The position numbers and the translations under genes are program-made. DNA of 8,277 nucleotides from Dehalococcoidia bacterium (lineage in GTDB: Bacteria > Chloroflexota > Dehalococcoidia > UBA3495 > JAAXIE01), in NCBI GenBank assembly GCA_012270525.1, contig JAAXIE010000356.1:1-8277 (forward strand). Direction: 5' to 3'. Under the pieces are notes generated by a model. It did no database searches, was not told the DNA's origin, and worked only from the letters and a program-made list of their open reading frames with translations. How positions within the stretch are numbered: the first letter of the stretch is position 1; each line of letters starts with the position of its first letter. Below, piece by piece: positions 1 to 6,617 of this stretch.

Positions 1-245
1 ACGCCCTTGGCGATGCAGTGCCCGTGCCCGCGATGGGTGCTGGCAAGGTAGTCGTTCTCACTGAGATGGGCACAGATCCCGGTGGGTACCGCTTCCTGTC
101 CTGCCGACGAGTGCACCGAACCCGACAGGGCCCGCTGCGTCACTTCGAACAACCCCCGCTCCTCGAAGACGCGGATGGTCACCATGGTGCGGTACATTTC
201 CAGGAGGGTTTCTCGGGTAACCTCGATCCGGCCCGGTCTCTCCAT
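1..245 (-). CDS. pdhA: Thiamine-diphosphate-dependent dehydrogenase E1 alpha subunit (pyruvate/acetoin type), N-terminal part
   Basis: Reading the minus strand from an ATG at 245 gives 81 codons, open to the window edge, so about a quarter of the usual ~320-330 residue protein is present. Recognisable E1 alpha landmarks are MYRTMVTIRVFEER at residues 17-30, AGQEAVPTG at 48-56 and STHRGHGHCIAKG at 69-81. The last block belongs to the region that contacts the cofactor and the active-site histidine. In this family the alpha and beta subunits form the E1 of a 2-oxoacid or acetoin dehydrogenase complex, which decarboxylates the substrate and passes the acyl group to the lipoyl E2. The start is supported by AGGAGG four bases upstream. 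The gene follows the SAM hydrolase on the same strand after 169 bp and has its own candidate promoter. Beta and E2 genes would be expected beyond base 1. Whether the substrate is pyruvate or acetoin (acoA) cannot be told from this fragment. Confidence 0.88.
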   Translation of the reverse strand, partial: MERPGRIEVTRETLLEMYRTMVTIRVFEERGLFEVTQRALSGSVHSSAGQEAVPTGICAHLSENDYLASTHRGHGHCIAKG

Positions 246-308
246 TTCGCCTCCTACACCCAGAGACGGATAGTTGCGGCCACAGCTAGGCGACGCTAAG
301 GGAACATC

Positions 309-338
309 ATGGTAGCAGCATCATGCGCTACGTGTCAC
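309..338 (-). promoter_or_regulatory. Candidate sigma70 promoter for the E1 alpha gene
   Basis: On the minus strand there is a -35 GTGACA (333-338), an 18-bp spacer and a -10 TACCAT (309-314) preceded by TGC, which makes an extended -10. Predicted transcription would begin near 302, giving a leader of roughly 57 nt before the ATG at 245. The call rests on consensus match and position only. A perfect palindrome (334-343) overlaps the -35 element. Confidence 0.45.
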
Positions 339-343
339 GTGAC
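334..343. repeat. Perfect 10-bp palindrome GTCACGTGAC
   Basis: GTCACGTGAC is identical to its reverse complement. It overlaps the -35 hexamer of the candidate promoter for the E1 alpha gene, a position typical of a repressor or activator site. No regulator family is assigned. A second perfect palindrome has its centre exactly 50 bp further upstream of that gene. Confidence 0.4.
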
Positions 344-383
344 GAGACTTGCTCCCGCGCCTTCGACACTCCCTCACACAGTG

Positions 384-393
384 CTGTGCACAG
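384..393. repeat. Perfect 10-bp palindrome CTGTGCACAG
   Basis: CTGTGCACAG is self-complementary. It partly overlaps a hairpin-like CACAG-TG-CTGTG at 377-388. It lies between the stop of the SAM hydrolase gene and the candidate promoter of the E1 alpha gene. No T-run follows on the minus strand, so a terminator is unlikely. An upstream operator half of the pair with 334-343 is possible. Confidence 0.35.
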
Positions 394-414
394 GTAGCCC
401 GCGGTTCTCGTGCC

Positions 415-1206
415 TCACCGAAAGACCCGCACCGTGTCGCCAATCCGCGCACCAAGGCGCCCCTCAGCACTGGCGTTTCGGGCCGCCACCTCCAGCGTAC
501 CGAAACTGCCGATGATGGCGAGAAGCTCCCCTCCCTCGGCATAGGAGCGGCTGATCGTCGGTATGCTCTCGCCTCCTGTTTCGAAACGAGCGCCCGGTGT
601 ATCAGCCAGCAACTTCGCCTCAATATCGGTGACCAGGTTGCCGTAGTGGTCTACATGTACCACCTGTCCCTCGAGCCGGTCCTCGCGCCAGGAAGGTTCC
701 TCGTAGCGCAAAGGGGTCAGGTCCTGGACTTCCTCGCCCATACCGGCCGGGTCGACCCCCAACGACAGATGAGCAGCCACCGGCGCGAACACGTCCCTGC
801 CGTGAAAGGTCTGGCTCACCGGAAGCCTCCAGAAAGCAGGCTCGTTGAGGTCATAAGCCCGGACGCCTGGGGCCAACCGGCCTTGGGCGTCAAGCAACCC
901 AAGCCTCCCCAGCGCTCCGTTGTCCGGCCCTACGAAAGTGCCAAAGTGGGCCGCAACCACCACGGCTCTCCGATTGGTGCCCACCCCAGGGTCGACCACA
1001 ACCACATGGATAGCGTCGTCCGGAAAGTAGTGGTGGCCCTTCGAGATCAGGAAGGCGGCTTGATCAACCGCTTGGGGTCGAACACCATGGCTGAAGTCGA
1101 CGATGGTGGCTTGAGGATTGATACCGAGGATGACCCCCTTCATCAAGCCAACATAGGGATCGCTGAGACCGAAATCCGTGGTCAGCGTGATTATCGGCCC
1201 TGCCAT
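415..1206 (-). CDS. S-adenosyl-L-methionine hydrolase (adenosine-forming), DUF62/SAM hydroxide adenosyltransferase family
   Basis: A complete protein of 263 residues, the usual size for the family. It opens with ITLTTDFG (6-13) and carries VVVVDPGVG (68-76), FVGPDNG (91-97), TFHGRDVFAP (133-142) and HVDHYGNLVTDI in the C-terminal half. D72, R79 and H135 match the Asp-Arg-His triad, including the seven-residue Asp-Arg spacing, that activates water in characterised members; these split SAM into adenosine and methionine. The related fluorinases and chlorinases use halide instead of water, and the triad argues against that here. The ATG at 1206 is the only start before an in-frame TGA. Its ribosome-binding site is poor, so coupling to upstream translation is possible. 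The gene sits 100 bp downstream of secG on the same strand. The cellular role is uncertain; removal of excess or damaged SAM has been proposed for the family. Confidence 0.9.
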   Translation of the reverse strand: MAGPIITLTTDFGLSDPYVGLMKGVILGINPQATIVDFSHGVRPQAVDQAAFLISKGHHYFPDDAIHVVVVDPGVGTNRRAVVVAAHFGTFVGPDNGALGRLGLLDAQGRLAPGVRAYDLNEPAFWRLPVSQTFHGRDVFAPVAAHLSLGVDPAGMGEEVQDLTPLRYEEPSWREDRLEGQVVHVDHYGNLVTDIEAKLLADTPGARFETGGESIPTISRSYAEGGELLAIIGSFGTLEVAARNASAEGRLGARIGDTVRVFR

Positions 1207-1220
1207 GATGTGCCGGAAGC

Positions 1221-1245
1221 AGCCAACGCCTCATGGATCTTGGCT
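1221..1245 (-). repeat. Inverted repeat upstream of the SAM hydrolase start
   Basis: AGCCAA and TTGGCT form six pairable bases around a 13-nt loop, in the 100-bp gap between secG and the SAM hydrolase, 15 bp before the start codon. In RNA it could be a small leader hairpin. It has no T-run, and nothing in the gap resembles a full SAM riboswitch. Confidence 0.25.
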
Positions 1246-1306
1246 GGCCTGCGGTGCTTGTTCACCGGGTTCGAAATTGCCAGCTGGAGGTAGAAGCAGC
1301 GATGGC

Positions 1307-1522
1307 CTACAGTACCTGCGCGCTGAGTATGGACACCACCACGAACACAACCCCCAAGACAATGGTGGCTTGGAACAGCGTGCGCTCCACCCCGCGGCGG
1401 GTGCGATAGCTGGCCTGTCCGCTCCCGAATATCCCTCCGCCCGCATCCCGTACCTGCAACAGGATCACGATGATGAGCACGACGGAGATCAGTATCTGGG
1501 CGAAATTGAGTGCGCCTTCCAA
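1307..1522 (-). CDS. secG: Protein-export membrane protein SecG
   Basis: A protein of 71 residues, typical for SecG. It has two hydrophobic segments, about residues 7-23 (AQILISVVLIIVILLQV) and 48-70, joined by a loop with the family pattern GGGIFGSG followed by RTRRGVERTLF. SecG is the small accessory subunit of the SecYEG channel and helps SecA-driven export across the cytoplasmic membrane. The start is a TTG at 1522, with purine-rich GAGGGGAAAGG upstream as ribosome-binding site; no in-frame ATG would give the conserved N-terminus. The gap to the gatB stop is 15 bp on the same strand, so the two genes are very probably cotranscribed. Confidence 0.92.
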   Translation of the reverse strand: MEGALNFAQILISVVLIIVILLQVRDAGGGIFGSGQASYRTRRGVERTLFQATIVLGVVFVVVSILSAQVL

Positions 1523-1537
1523 CTTGCCTTTCCCCTC

Positions 1538-3016
1538 TCAGGCTGAGCGCATCGCCTGAAGCTGTTTGGCCAACACCTCGCCCGCCAGGGTCGGGTTCAC
1601 CTTGCCTCTTGATATCTTCATGACCTGTCCCATCAGGTACTTTGAAGCCGTCTCCTTGCCTCCAAGGAAGTCCGCCACTGCCGACGGGTTGGCTTCCAAC
1701 GCCTGCCTCACCGCGTCGTCAATCATACCAGCATCGTTCACCTGAACGTAGCCCTTCTCGTAGACCAAATCCCCCGGCGACCTGCCGGAGTTGAAGGCCT
1801 CTTCCAGAGTGGTCTTGGCTAGCGAGCTACTCAGCGTGCCTGATTCCACCAGTGAGGCCAGCTCGGCCACGTGCCCCGGTGTCAGGGGGCAAGCCTCGAT
1901 GCTTCTCCCTTCCAGGTTCAACAGCCGGTTCACCTCGGTGATGAGCCAGTTCCCGATCATCTTGGCCCTGGGATGCAATGGCACGCTGGCGGCCGCTTCA
2001 TGGGAGACCGCCGATTCGAAGAACTCGCTCATTCCCTTGGAAGTGGTCAGCAGGTCGGCATCATAATCCGGGAGACCGTACTCCTCGGCAAAGCGGCGTC
2101 GCCTCGCAGCGGGAAGTTCGGGAAGCTGGCCCCGTATTCGCTCCACCCAGCCCCTCTGTATTGCCAGCGGAGGTAGGTCCGGCTCGGGGAAGTACCTGTA
2201 GTCATGGGCATATTCCTTCGAGCGCTGCGAGAACGTAACCCCCCGGTCATCCGACCAGCCACGGGTCTCCTGCTCCACGCGCCCTCCCTCATCCAGCACT
2301 CGCCTTTGGCGCTCCGTCTCGTGCTGCAGGGCATGAAAGACCGAACGGAAGCTGTTCAGGTTCTTCACTTCCACCTTGCCCGTGAGCTCGCTGCTACCCT
2401 TGGGGCGCAGGCTCACGTTGGTATCACAGCGGAAGTTCCCTTCCTGCATGTTGGCACTGGAAACGCCGGTGTACTGCAGGATCGAGTGCAGGTTTATCAG
2501 GTAGGTGCGGGCCTCCGCCGCCGACCGCAGATCTGGCCGACTCACTACTTCCATCAACGGCACGCCGGAACGATTGACATCCACCAGCGTATACGGCTCC
2601 TCCCCGCCTCCGGCCACATGCTGCAGCTTGGCCACGTCCTCCTCAAGATGCACCCTCTCCACGCCGATGCGCCTCGAAATACCGTCGACCTCCAGGTCCA
2701 GATACCCGTCATAGGCTATTGGCTCCTGGTACTGCGAAATCTGGTAGCCCTTCATCAGGTCAGGGTAGGGGTAGTTCTTCCGGTCGAACCGTGTGGTCTC
2801 CGCGATATTGCAGTCCAGGGCCAAGCCGGTGGCGATGGTGTGCTCCACCGCCCGCCTGTTGATCACCGGCAGCACGCCAGGCATACCCAAGCACACCGGA
2901 CAGACATGCGTATTGGGTGGCGCGCCCTGGTAGCGTGCGCTGCAGGCGCAGAACATCTTGCTCTCCGTGAGCAATTGCACATGCACTTCCAGCCCAATGA
3001 CCGTCTCGTACTCCAC
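1538..3016 (-). CDS. gatB: Aspartyl/glutamyl-tRNA amidotransferase subunit B
   Basis: A protein of 492 residues from a GTG at 3016, close to the usual GatB length. The N-terminus VEYETVIGLEVHVQL is typical. Cysteines C23, C25, C39 and C42 form the zinc site of the cradle domain. The FDRKNYPYPDLMKGYQISQ block lies at 77-95, LVDVNRSGVPLMEVVS and NMQEGNFRCDTNVS follow, and a GatB/YqeY tail domain ends the protein. With GatA and GatC, not in this window, it converts Glu-tRNA(Gln), and often Asp-tRNA(Asn), to the amidated forms, an essential route where GlnRS or AsnRS is missing. The GTG start has CGAGG six bases upstream. The frame stays open to 3502 on this strand, but that extension runs antisense through hemC and lacks GatB similarity. 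It heads a minus-strand group with secG and the SAM hydrolase. Confidence 0.97.
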   Translation of the reverse strand: MEYETVIGLEVHVQLLTESKMFCACSARYQGAPPNTHVCPVCLGMPGVLPVINRRAVEHTIATGLALDCNIAETTRFDRKNYPYPDLMKGYQISQYQEPIAYDGYLDLEVDGISRRIGVERVHLEEDVAKLQHVAGGGEEPYTLVDVNRSGVPLMEVVSRPDLRSAAEARTYLINLHSILQYTGVSSANMQEGNFRCDTNVSLRPKGSSELTGKVEVKNLNSFRSVFHALQHETERQRRVLDEGGRVEQETRGWSDDRGVTFSQRSKEYAHDYRYFPEPDLPPLAIQRGWVERIRGQLPELPAARRRRFAEEYGLPDYDADLLTTSKGMSEFFESAVSHEAAASVPLHPRAKMIGNWLITEVNRLLNLEGRSIEACPLTPGHVAELASLVESGTLSSSLAKTTLEEAFNSGRSPGDLVYEKGYVQVNDAGMIDDAVRQALEANPSAVADFLGGKETASKYLMGQVMKISRGKVNPTLAGEVLAKQLQAMRSA

Positions 3017-3043
3017 CGGCCGCCTCGCTCTTCCTCGCAAACG

Positions 3044-3073
3044 AGTATAGCAACGCGGTTCAGGGAGAAACAA
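3044..3073 (-). promoter_or_regulatory. Promoter of the gatB-secG transcript
   Basis: On the minus strand there is a -35 TTGTTT (3068-3073), an 18-bp spacer and a -10 TATACT (3044-3049) with the extended TGC just before it. Transcription would start near 3037, about 20 nt before the GTG of gatB. The -10 match is the best in the window. Confidence 0.6.
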
Positions 3074-3121
3074 CGAAGCCGGCCGGCTCCCGACTTCGTC
3101 GGTGCCAGCCATGGCGTGGAG

Positions 3122-3127
3122 TACAAT
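3122..3127 (+). promoter_or_regulatory. Weak candidate -10 for hemCDB
   Basis: TACAAT lies 100 bp before hemC in the 211-bp divergent region. No convincing -35 hexamer lies 16-18 bp upstream (TTCGTC at 3095-3100 is 21 bp away), so the call is weak. A start near 3134 would put a purine-rich AAGGG at the very 5' end of the RNA, just ahead of a short open frame. Confidence 0.25.
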
Positions 3128-3227
3128 AGTCCCAAGGGCAGCATGACATGACCGCTCGCAACATAAGCATCCTGTTTGGCAGCCAGCCCATGATCCGCCG
3201 GCCGCTGCCGTCCCGTCTCCATCCACG

Positions 3228-4148
3228 ATGAAACCCCTCCGCCTAGGCACCCGCGCCAGCAGGCTGGCCATGGCCCAGACCAACGAGGTGGTGCAACGTC
3301 TCCGCGACGCATCCCCCAGCCTTGATGTGCAGGTCGTGACCGTTCGGACCGAGGGCGACGCCTCTCCCGAAGCGTCTCTGGCTGGGCTGGGTCGGGGCAT
3401 TTTCGTGAAGGAACTGGAGGACGCCCTCCTGCGAGGCCAGGTTGACGTGGCGGTACACAGCCTCAAGGACCTTCCCACCCAGCTACCGGATGGTCTCGCC
3501 ATCGCCGCCGTCTGTCAGCGCGCCGACCCGCGCGACGTGCTGGTGAACCGCTGGGGACTACCACTGACCCGCCTGCCCTCAGGGGCCCGTATCGGTACAA
3601 GCAGCCCGCGCCGGGCCGCCCAACTCAAGAGGGCCCGCCCCGACCTGGAAGTGCTCCCCATGCGGGGCAACGTCGACACTCGCTTGGCCAAGGTTCAGGC
3701 AAGCGACTACGACGGTGCCATGCTCGCCGCAGCTGGCTTGGCGCGCCTCGACTTGTTCTCCAGAACCCTCAAGGCCGAGTACCTAAATCCGAGCGAGTTC
3801 GTTCCCGCCCCAGGACAGGGAGCCTTGGCCGTGGAAACAAGGGCCGACGACCTCGCCGTTCAGGAAGCAGTCGCCAGTCTCGATCACCTGGGCACACGAC
3901 AAGCGGTCACCGCCGAACGTCACGTGTTGGAACTCCTCGGCAGTGGCTGCCAATTGCCCATGGGGGCATACGGGCGGGTGGAAGAAGGCGTCCTTTACCT
4001 GGGGGCATTCCTGGCCGCCGATACACCCCGAAGGAGCAGCACCGTGACCGCATCCGGGGCTGCAAACGACCCGATAGCCGTGGGCGCTATGTGTTACTCG
4101 GCCTTAGAGAAATTTTTCGGGCCGCCGCAAGAGCAGCATGATGGCTGA
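3228..4148 (+). CDS. hemC: Hydroxymethylbilane synthase (porphobilinogen deaminase)
   Basis: A protein of 306 residues, normal for the family. It polymerises four porphobilinogens into hydroxymethylbilane, using a covalently bound dipyrromethane cofactor. The N-terminus KPLRLGTRASRLAMAQ, the VHSLKDLPT block with catalytic Asp at D81, the SSPRRAAQL and MRGNVDTRL substrate-binding arginines (about 125-153), and APGQGALAVE are all present. The cofactor cysteine is C241 in LGSGCQLPMGAY. The ATG at 3228 places the conserved N-terminus correctly but has no evident Shine-Dalgarno sequence. The start overlaps the stop of a 27-codon upstream frame as ATGA, so coupled or leaderless-like initiation is possible. 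It is the first gene of hemCDB and diverges from gatB. Confidence 0.97.
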   Translation: MKPLRLGTRASRLAMAQTNEVVQRLRDASPSLDVQVVTVRTEGDASPEASLAGLGRGIFVKELEDALLRGQVDVAVHSLKDLPTQLPDGLAIAAVCQRADPRDVLVNRWGLPLTRLPSGARIGTSSPRRAAQLKRARPDLEVLPMRGNVDTRLAKVQASDYDGAMLAAAGLARLDLFSRTLKAEYLNPSEFVPAPGQGALAVETRADDLAVQEAVASLDHLGTRQAVTAERHVLELLGSGCQLPMGAYGRVEEGVLYLGAFLAADTPRRSSTVTASGAANDPIAVGAMCYSALEKFFGPPQEQHDG

Positions 4149-4941
4149 GCATTCTCCAGTCCGGGGGCCTCTAACCGGGCTGCGGGTTCTCGTCACCCGC
4201 CCTGAGGGACAGGCCGCCTCGCTGACCCACCTCCTGACCCAAGATGGTGCCATCCCTGTGGAAGTTCCCCTCATCTCCATTCGCCCGTGCGACGATGCCC
4301 ACGGGGTCATCCAACGCACCCTGGAGTCCCTGCCCGATTATCACTGGCTGGTCTTCACCAGCGTCAACGGAGTGCAGGTTTTCTTCCATAGGCTCTCCCG
4401 CTTGGGGCTCACTCCTGAAGCCCTTCACAAGCATTCCATCGCGGCCATTGGCCCAGCCACCGCCCAATCCCTGCGAGACCACGGCATCGATGTCGACCTG
4501 GTCCCCGCCGAACACAGTACCGCCGGGATGGTGCAGGCCATGCAACGCTTCGACCTTCAGGCCAAGCGGATATTGCTGCCACGTGCCTCAGAAGGCAGCC
4601 CCAACCTTCCCCCCAGTCTGGAAGCCTTCGGTGCTCAGGTGGACGACCTCTCCCTGTATCGCACCGAAATTCGCCAAGATGCAGCCACGAGGCTGCTTGA
4701 AGGATTCCGAAGAGGACTCGACGCAGCCACCTTCACCAGCCCATCCACCGTGCGCGCTATGGTTACCGTGCTGGCAGGCCATGTGGAGCTACTGACCCCA
4801 GTTGTGCTAGCCTGTATCGGGCCGGTCACCGCCAACGCGGCACGGCAAGCGGGTCTGGCCGTTCACGTCGTAGCCTCCGAGTACACCGTCACGGGATTGG
4901 TGCAGGCCCTCAGGGAACACTACAGTCACGGGAGGACTTAG
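4138..4941 (+). CDS. hemD: Uroporphyrinogen-III synthase
   Basis: A protein of 267 residues, or 266 if the second ATG at 4141 is used. It cyclises hydroxymethylbilane while inverting ring D, giving uroporphyrinogen III, the branch point to haem, sirohaem and corrinoids. HemD sequences diverge strongly, but the expected two-lobed pattern is visible: LRVLVTRP (15-22), FTSVNGV (73-79), AAIGPATA (102-109), LYRT (173-176), TFTSPSTVRA (198-207) and CIGPVTA (226-232). The gene begins inside the last codons of hemC, an 11-bp overlap that suggests translational coupling. Context between hemC and hemB makes the assignment firm. Confidence 0.94.
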   Translation: MMAEHSPVRGPLTGLRVLVTRPEGQAASLTHLLTQDGAIPVEVPLISIRPCDDAHGVIQRTLESLPDYHWLVFTSVNGVQVFFHRLSRLGLTPEALHKHSIAAIGPATAQSLRDHGIDVDLVPAEHSTAGMVQAMQRFDLQAKRILLPRASEGSPNLPPSLEAFGAQVDDLSLYRTEIRQDAATRLLEGFRRGLDAATFTSPSTVRAMVTVLAGHVELLTPVVLACIGPVTANAARQAGLAVHVVASEYTVTGLVQALREHYSHGRT

Positions 4942-4945
4942 AAAC

Positions 4946-5932
4946 ATGGTCGGTTTTCCTCAGGCGCGCCTGCGTCGCTTGAGGGGCTCACCATCCCTTC
5001 GCAGGATGGTGCAAGAGACACGCCTCAGCCCCAGCGAATTCATCTACCCCCTATTCGTCACCCACGGCCACAACGTACGCCAGGAAATAGGGCCCCTGCC
5101 TGGCTGCTACCAGGTCTCACTCGATCTGCTGGAGCGAGAAGCAATCGATGTCGCCTCCCTTGGCATCCCCGCCGTTCTGCTCTTCGGTATACCGGACGTG
5201 AAGGACTCCGTCGGCTCCGGTGCCTACGCTGACGATGGCATAATCCAACGGGCATCCAGCCTTATCAAGAAAGCCGTGCCCGAACTCATGGTCATAGGCG
5301 ACGTCTGCCTCTGCGAGTACACCGACCACGGCCATTGCGGGGTGGTGACCCGCGAGACCATCGACAATGATGCCACCCTTGAACTCTTGGCCCGGACAGC
5401 CGTTTCCCAAGTGGCAGCCGGAGCAGACGCGGTGGCCCCTTCCGCTATGATGGATGGACAGGTGGGCAGCATCCGCGCCGCCCTGGATAGTGCCGGTTAT
5501 CTCGGCACTCCCGTAATCGGGTACTCTGCCAAGTACGCTTCCGCCCTCTACGGACCCTTCCGCGTCGCCGCCGAGTCAACGCCACGCTTTGGCGACCGCC
5601 ACACTTACCAGATGGACCCTGCCAACTCCCGCATGGCCATGCGCGAAATCGAGACCGACATCCAAGAGGGGGCCGACGTTATCATGGTCAAGCCAGCGTT
5701 GGCTTACCTCGACGTCATCGCCCGGGTGCGCCAGCAGTACGACCACCCCATCGCCGCCTACAGCGTCAGCGGCGAGTACGCCATGGTCCAAGCCGCCGCC
5801 CAGAACGAGTGGATCGACGGGCGACGTGTAGCCCTGGAGTTGCTGACTGCCATCAAACGGGCCGGGGCCGACATGATAATCACCTACTTCGCCAAGGACG
5901 CCGCCCGCTGGCTCGCCGAAGACCCTGGCTAG
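4946..5932 (+). CDS. hemB: Delta-aminolevulinic acid dehydratase (porphobilinogen synthase)
   Basis: A protein of 328 residues, standard length. It condenses two 5-aminolevulinates into porphobilinogen, the substrate of HemC. The two active-site lysines are K196 in GYSAKYAS and K249 in VIMVKPAL. C121, C123 and C131 in DVCLCEYTDHGHCG make the zinc-binding cysteine cluster, so this is a zinc-type rather than a magnesium-type enzyme. YGPFR and DRHTYQMDPAN are also conserved. The start lies 4 bp after the hemD stop, with GGAGG (4931-4935) inside the end of hemD as ribosome-binding site. No hemA or hemL lies in the window. The last 53 bp overlap the convergent signal-peptidase-like gene, and no terminator hairpin was seen between the two. 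Confidence 0.97.
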   Translation: MVGFPQARLRRLRGSPSLRRMVQETRLSPSEFIYPLFVTHGHNVRQEIGPLPGCYQVSLDLLEREAIDVASLGIPAVLLFGIPDVKDSVGSGAYADDGIIQRASSLIKKAVPELMVIGDVCLCEYTDHGHCGVVTRETIDNDATLELLARTAVSQVAAGADAVAPSAMMDGQVGSIRAALDSAGYLGTPVIGYSAKYASALYGPFRVAAESTPRFGDRHTYQMDPANSRMAMREIETDIQEGADVIMVKPALAYLDVIARVRQQYDHPIAAYSVSGEYAMVQAAAQNEWIDGRRVALELLTAIKRAGADMIITYFAKDAARWLAEDPG

Positions 5933-6410
5933 CCTTGTCCCTATCCACCCGCCCCATTCTCGAGAGCGGCCAGTAGCGGAACATCACCGGTCCCTCCATC
6001 TGGTCGATGCCCACCGGGCCAAACCTCCGGCTGTCGAGGCTGTTGCTCCGCACGTCTCCCAGTACCAGATAGTCGCCCGGCCCCAGCCACCATTCCGAGC
6101 CAGCGGACTCCCCAGGAATCTGCTCCATGGGAAGGTACGGTTCCCGCAGGGGCTTGCCTTCCACCAACACCCCCTCCCGCTCCAAGCGCACCCACTCCCC
6201 CGGAAGGCCGACAATGCGCTTCAGGAGCGCCTGTTCAGTGGTGGGAGGCCGCAAGACCACGACCTCTCCCCGCACCGGGGCACGCCTCCTGTACGCCGAT
6301 CGGTCCAGCAGCAGGCAGTCCCCATCCCGGAAAGCAGGCTCCATGCTTCCCCCCCGGACCACGAAACTCCGCGCCAGAATCACGGATATCAAGGTCGAGA
6401 CAATGGTCAC
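5880..6410 (-). CDS. lepB: Signal peptidase I family (S26) serine protease; possible NiSOD maturation protease
   Basis: A protein of 176 residues with a short N-terminal hydrophobic segment (about 2-18) and the S26 motifs. The catalytic serine is S22 in GGSMEPAF, the catalytic lysine is K64 in LLKRIVGLPGE, and the GD....S.DSRRFGPV box lies at 118-132. These enzymes use a Ser/Lys dyad to cleave exported proteins at the membrane. It is divergent to sodN, and S26-like proteases beside sodN (SodX) are thought to remove the NiSOD propeptide, so that role is plausible here; ordinary LepB function is the alternative. The only in-frame start is a GTG at 6410, with GAGGG seven bases upstream; a stop lies at 6447-6449. 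The protein normally ends near RYWPLSRMG, but this frame adds about 24 basic residues, the last ~17 antisense to the end of hemB. Confidence 0.88.
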   Translation of the reverse strand: MTIVSTLISVILARSFVVRGGSMEPAFRDGDCLLLDRSAYRRRAPVRGEVVVLRPPTTEQALLKRIVGLPGEWVRLEREGVLVEGKPLREPYLPMEQIPGESAGSEWWLGPGDYLVLGDVRSNSLDSRRFGPVGIDQMEGPVMFRYWPLSRMGRVDRDKASQGLRRASGRRPWRSR

Positions 6411-6489
6411 TTGGCGGCCCTCACCAAGGGAATTCGAGTTGGCAAGCTACCTTGAGCAAAGGCCCCCCAGCAACTACAACCCCGAATGC

Positions 6490-6518
6490 ATCATAAGCCA
6501 AGCACTTCAGCCCACCAA
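6490..6518 (-). promoter_or_regulatory. Candidate promoter for the S26 peptidase gene
   Basis: On the minus strand there is a -35 TTGGTG (6513-6518), a 17-bp spacer and a -10 TATGAT (6490-6495), five of six bases of the consensus. It would give a leader of about 70 nt before the GTG at 6410. Confidence 0.4.
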
Positions 6519-6554
6519 GGCAGCCAGTGGACACCAGGTGGAAGTCCGGCTCGA

Positions 6555-6583
6555 TTGCCGCCTTATTGACCCTCTGGTACACT
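6555..6583 (+). promoter_or_regulatory. Candidate promoter for sodN
   Basis: There is a -35 TTGCCG (6555-6560), a 17-bp spacer and a -10 TACACT (6578-6583) preceded by TGG, an extended -10. Transcription would begin near 6590, about 28 nt before the sodN ATG. TTGACC at 6566-6571 is a rival -35 but has no good -10 partner. Confidence 0.45.
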
Positions 6584-6617
6584 TGGGCATGAATACACAG
6601 CAACAGATGGAGGAAAC

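Noticed and set aside
18..299. 93-codon plus-strand frame at the left edge
   Set aside because: It is antisense to the E1 alpha gene, whose motifs are clear, and no protein family is recognised in it.
1262..1290. tRNA-like T-loop GGTTCGAAATT between secG and the SAM hydrolase
   Set aside because: The flanking bases cannot form the five-pair T stem, and no acceptor, D or anticodon arms are found around it.
349..1293. 314-codon plus-strand frame
   Set aside because: It is antisense to the SAM hydrolase, whose catalytic residues are all in place; no recognisable domain in the frame.
2204..3151. 315-codon plus-strand frame
   Set aside because: It is antisense to gatB; the His/Arg-rich product has no recognisable motif.
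3017..3502. Upstream extension of gatB to give a 654-residue protein
   Set aside because: The extension runs antisense through the start of hemC, has no GatB similarity, and the conserved GatB N-terminus begins exactly at the GTG at 3016, behind a ribosome-binding site and promoter.
6421..6603. 60-codon minus-strand frame directly upstream of the S26 peptidase, from a TTG
   Set aside because: It has no ribosome-binding site, covers the candidate promoters of both sodN and the peptidase, and has no recognisable motif. Conservation in relatives would reopen it.
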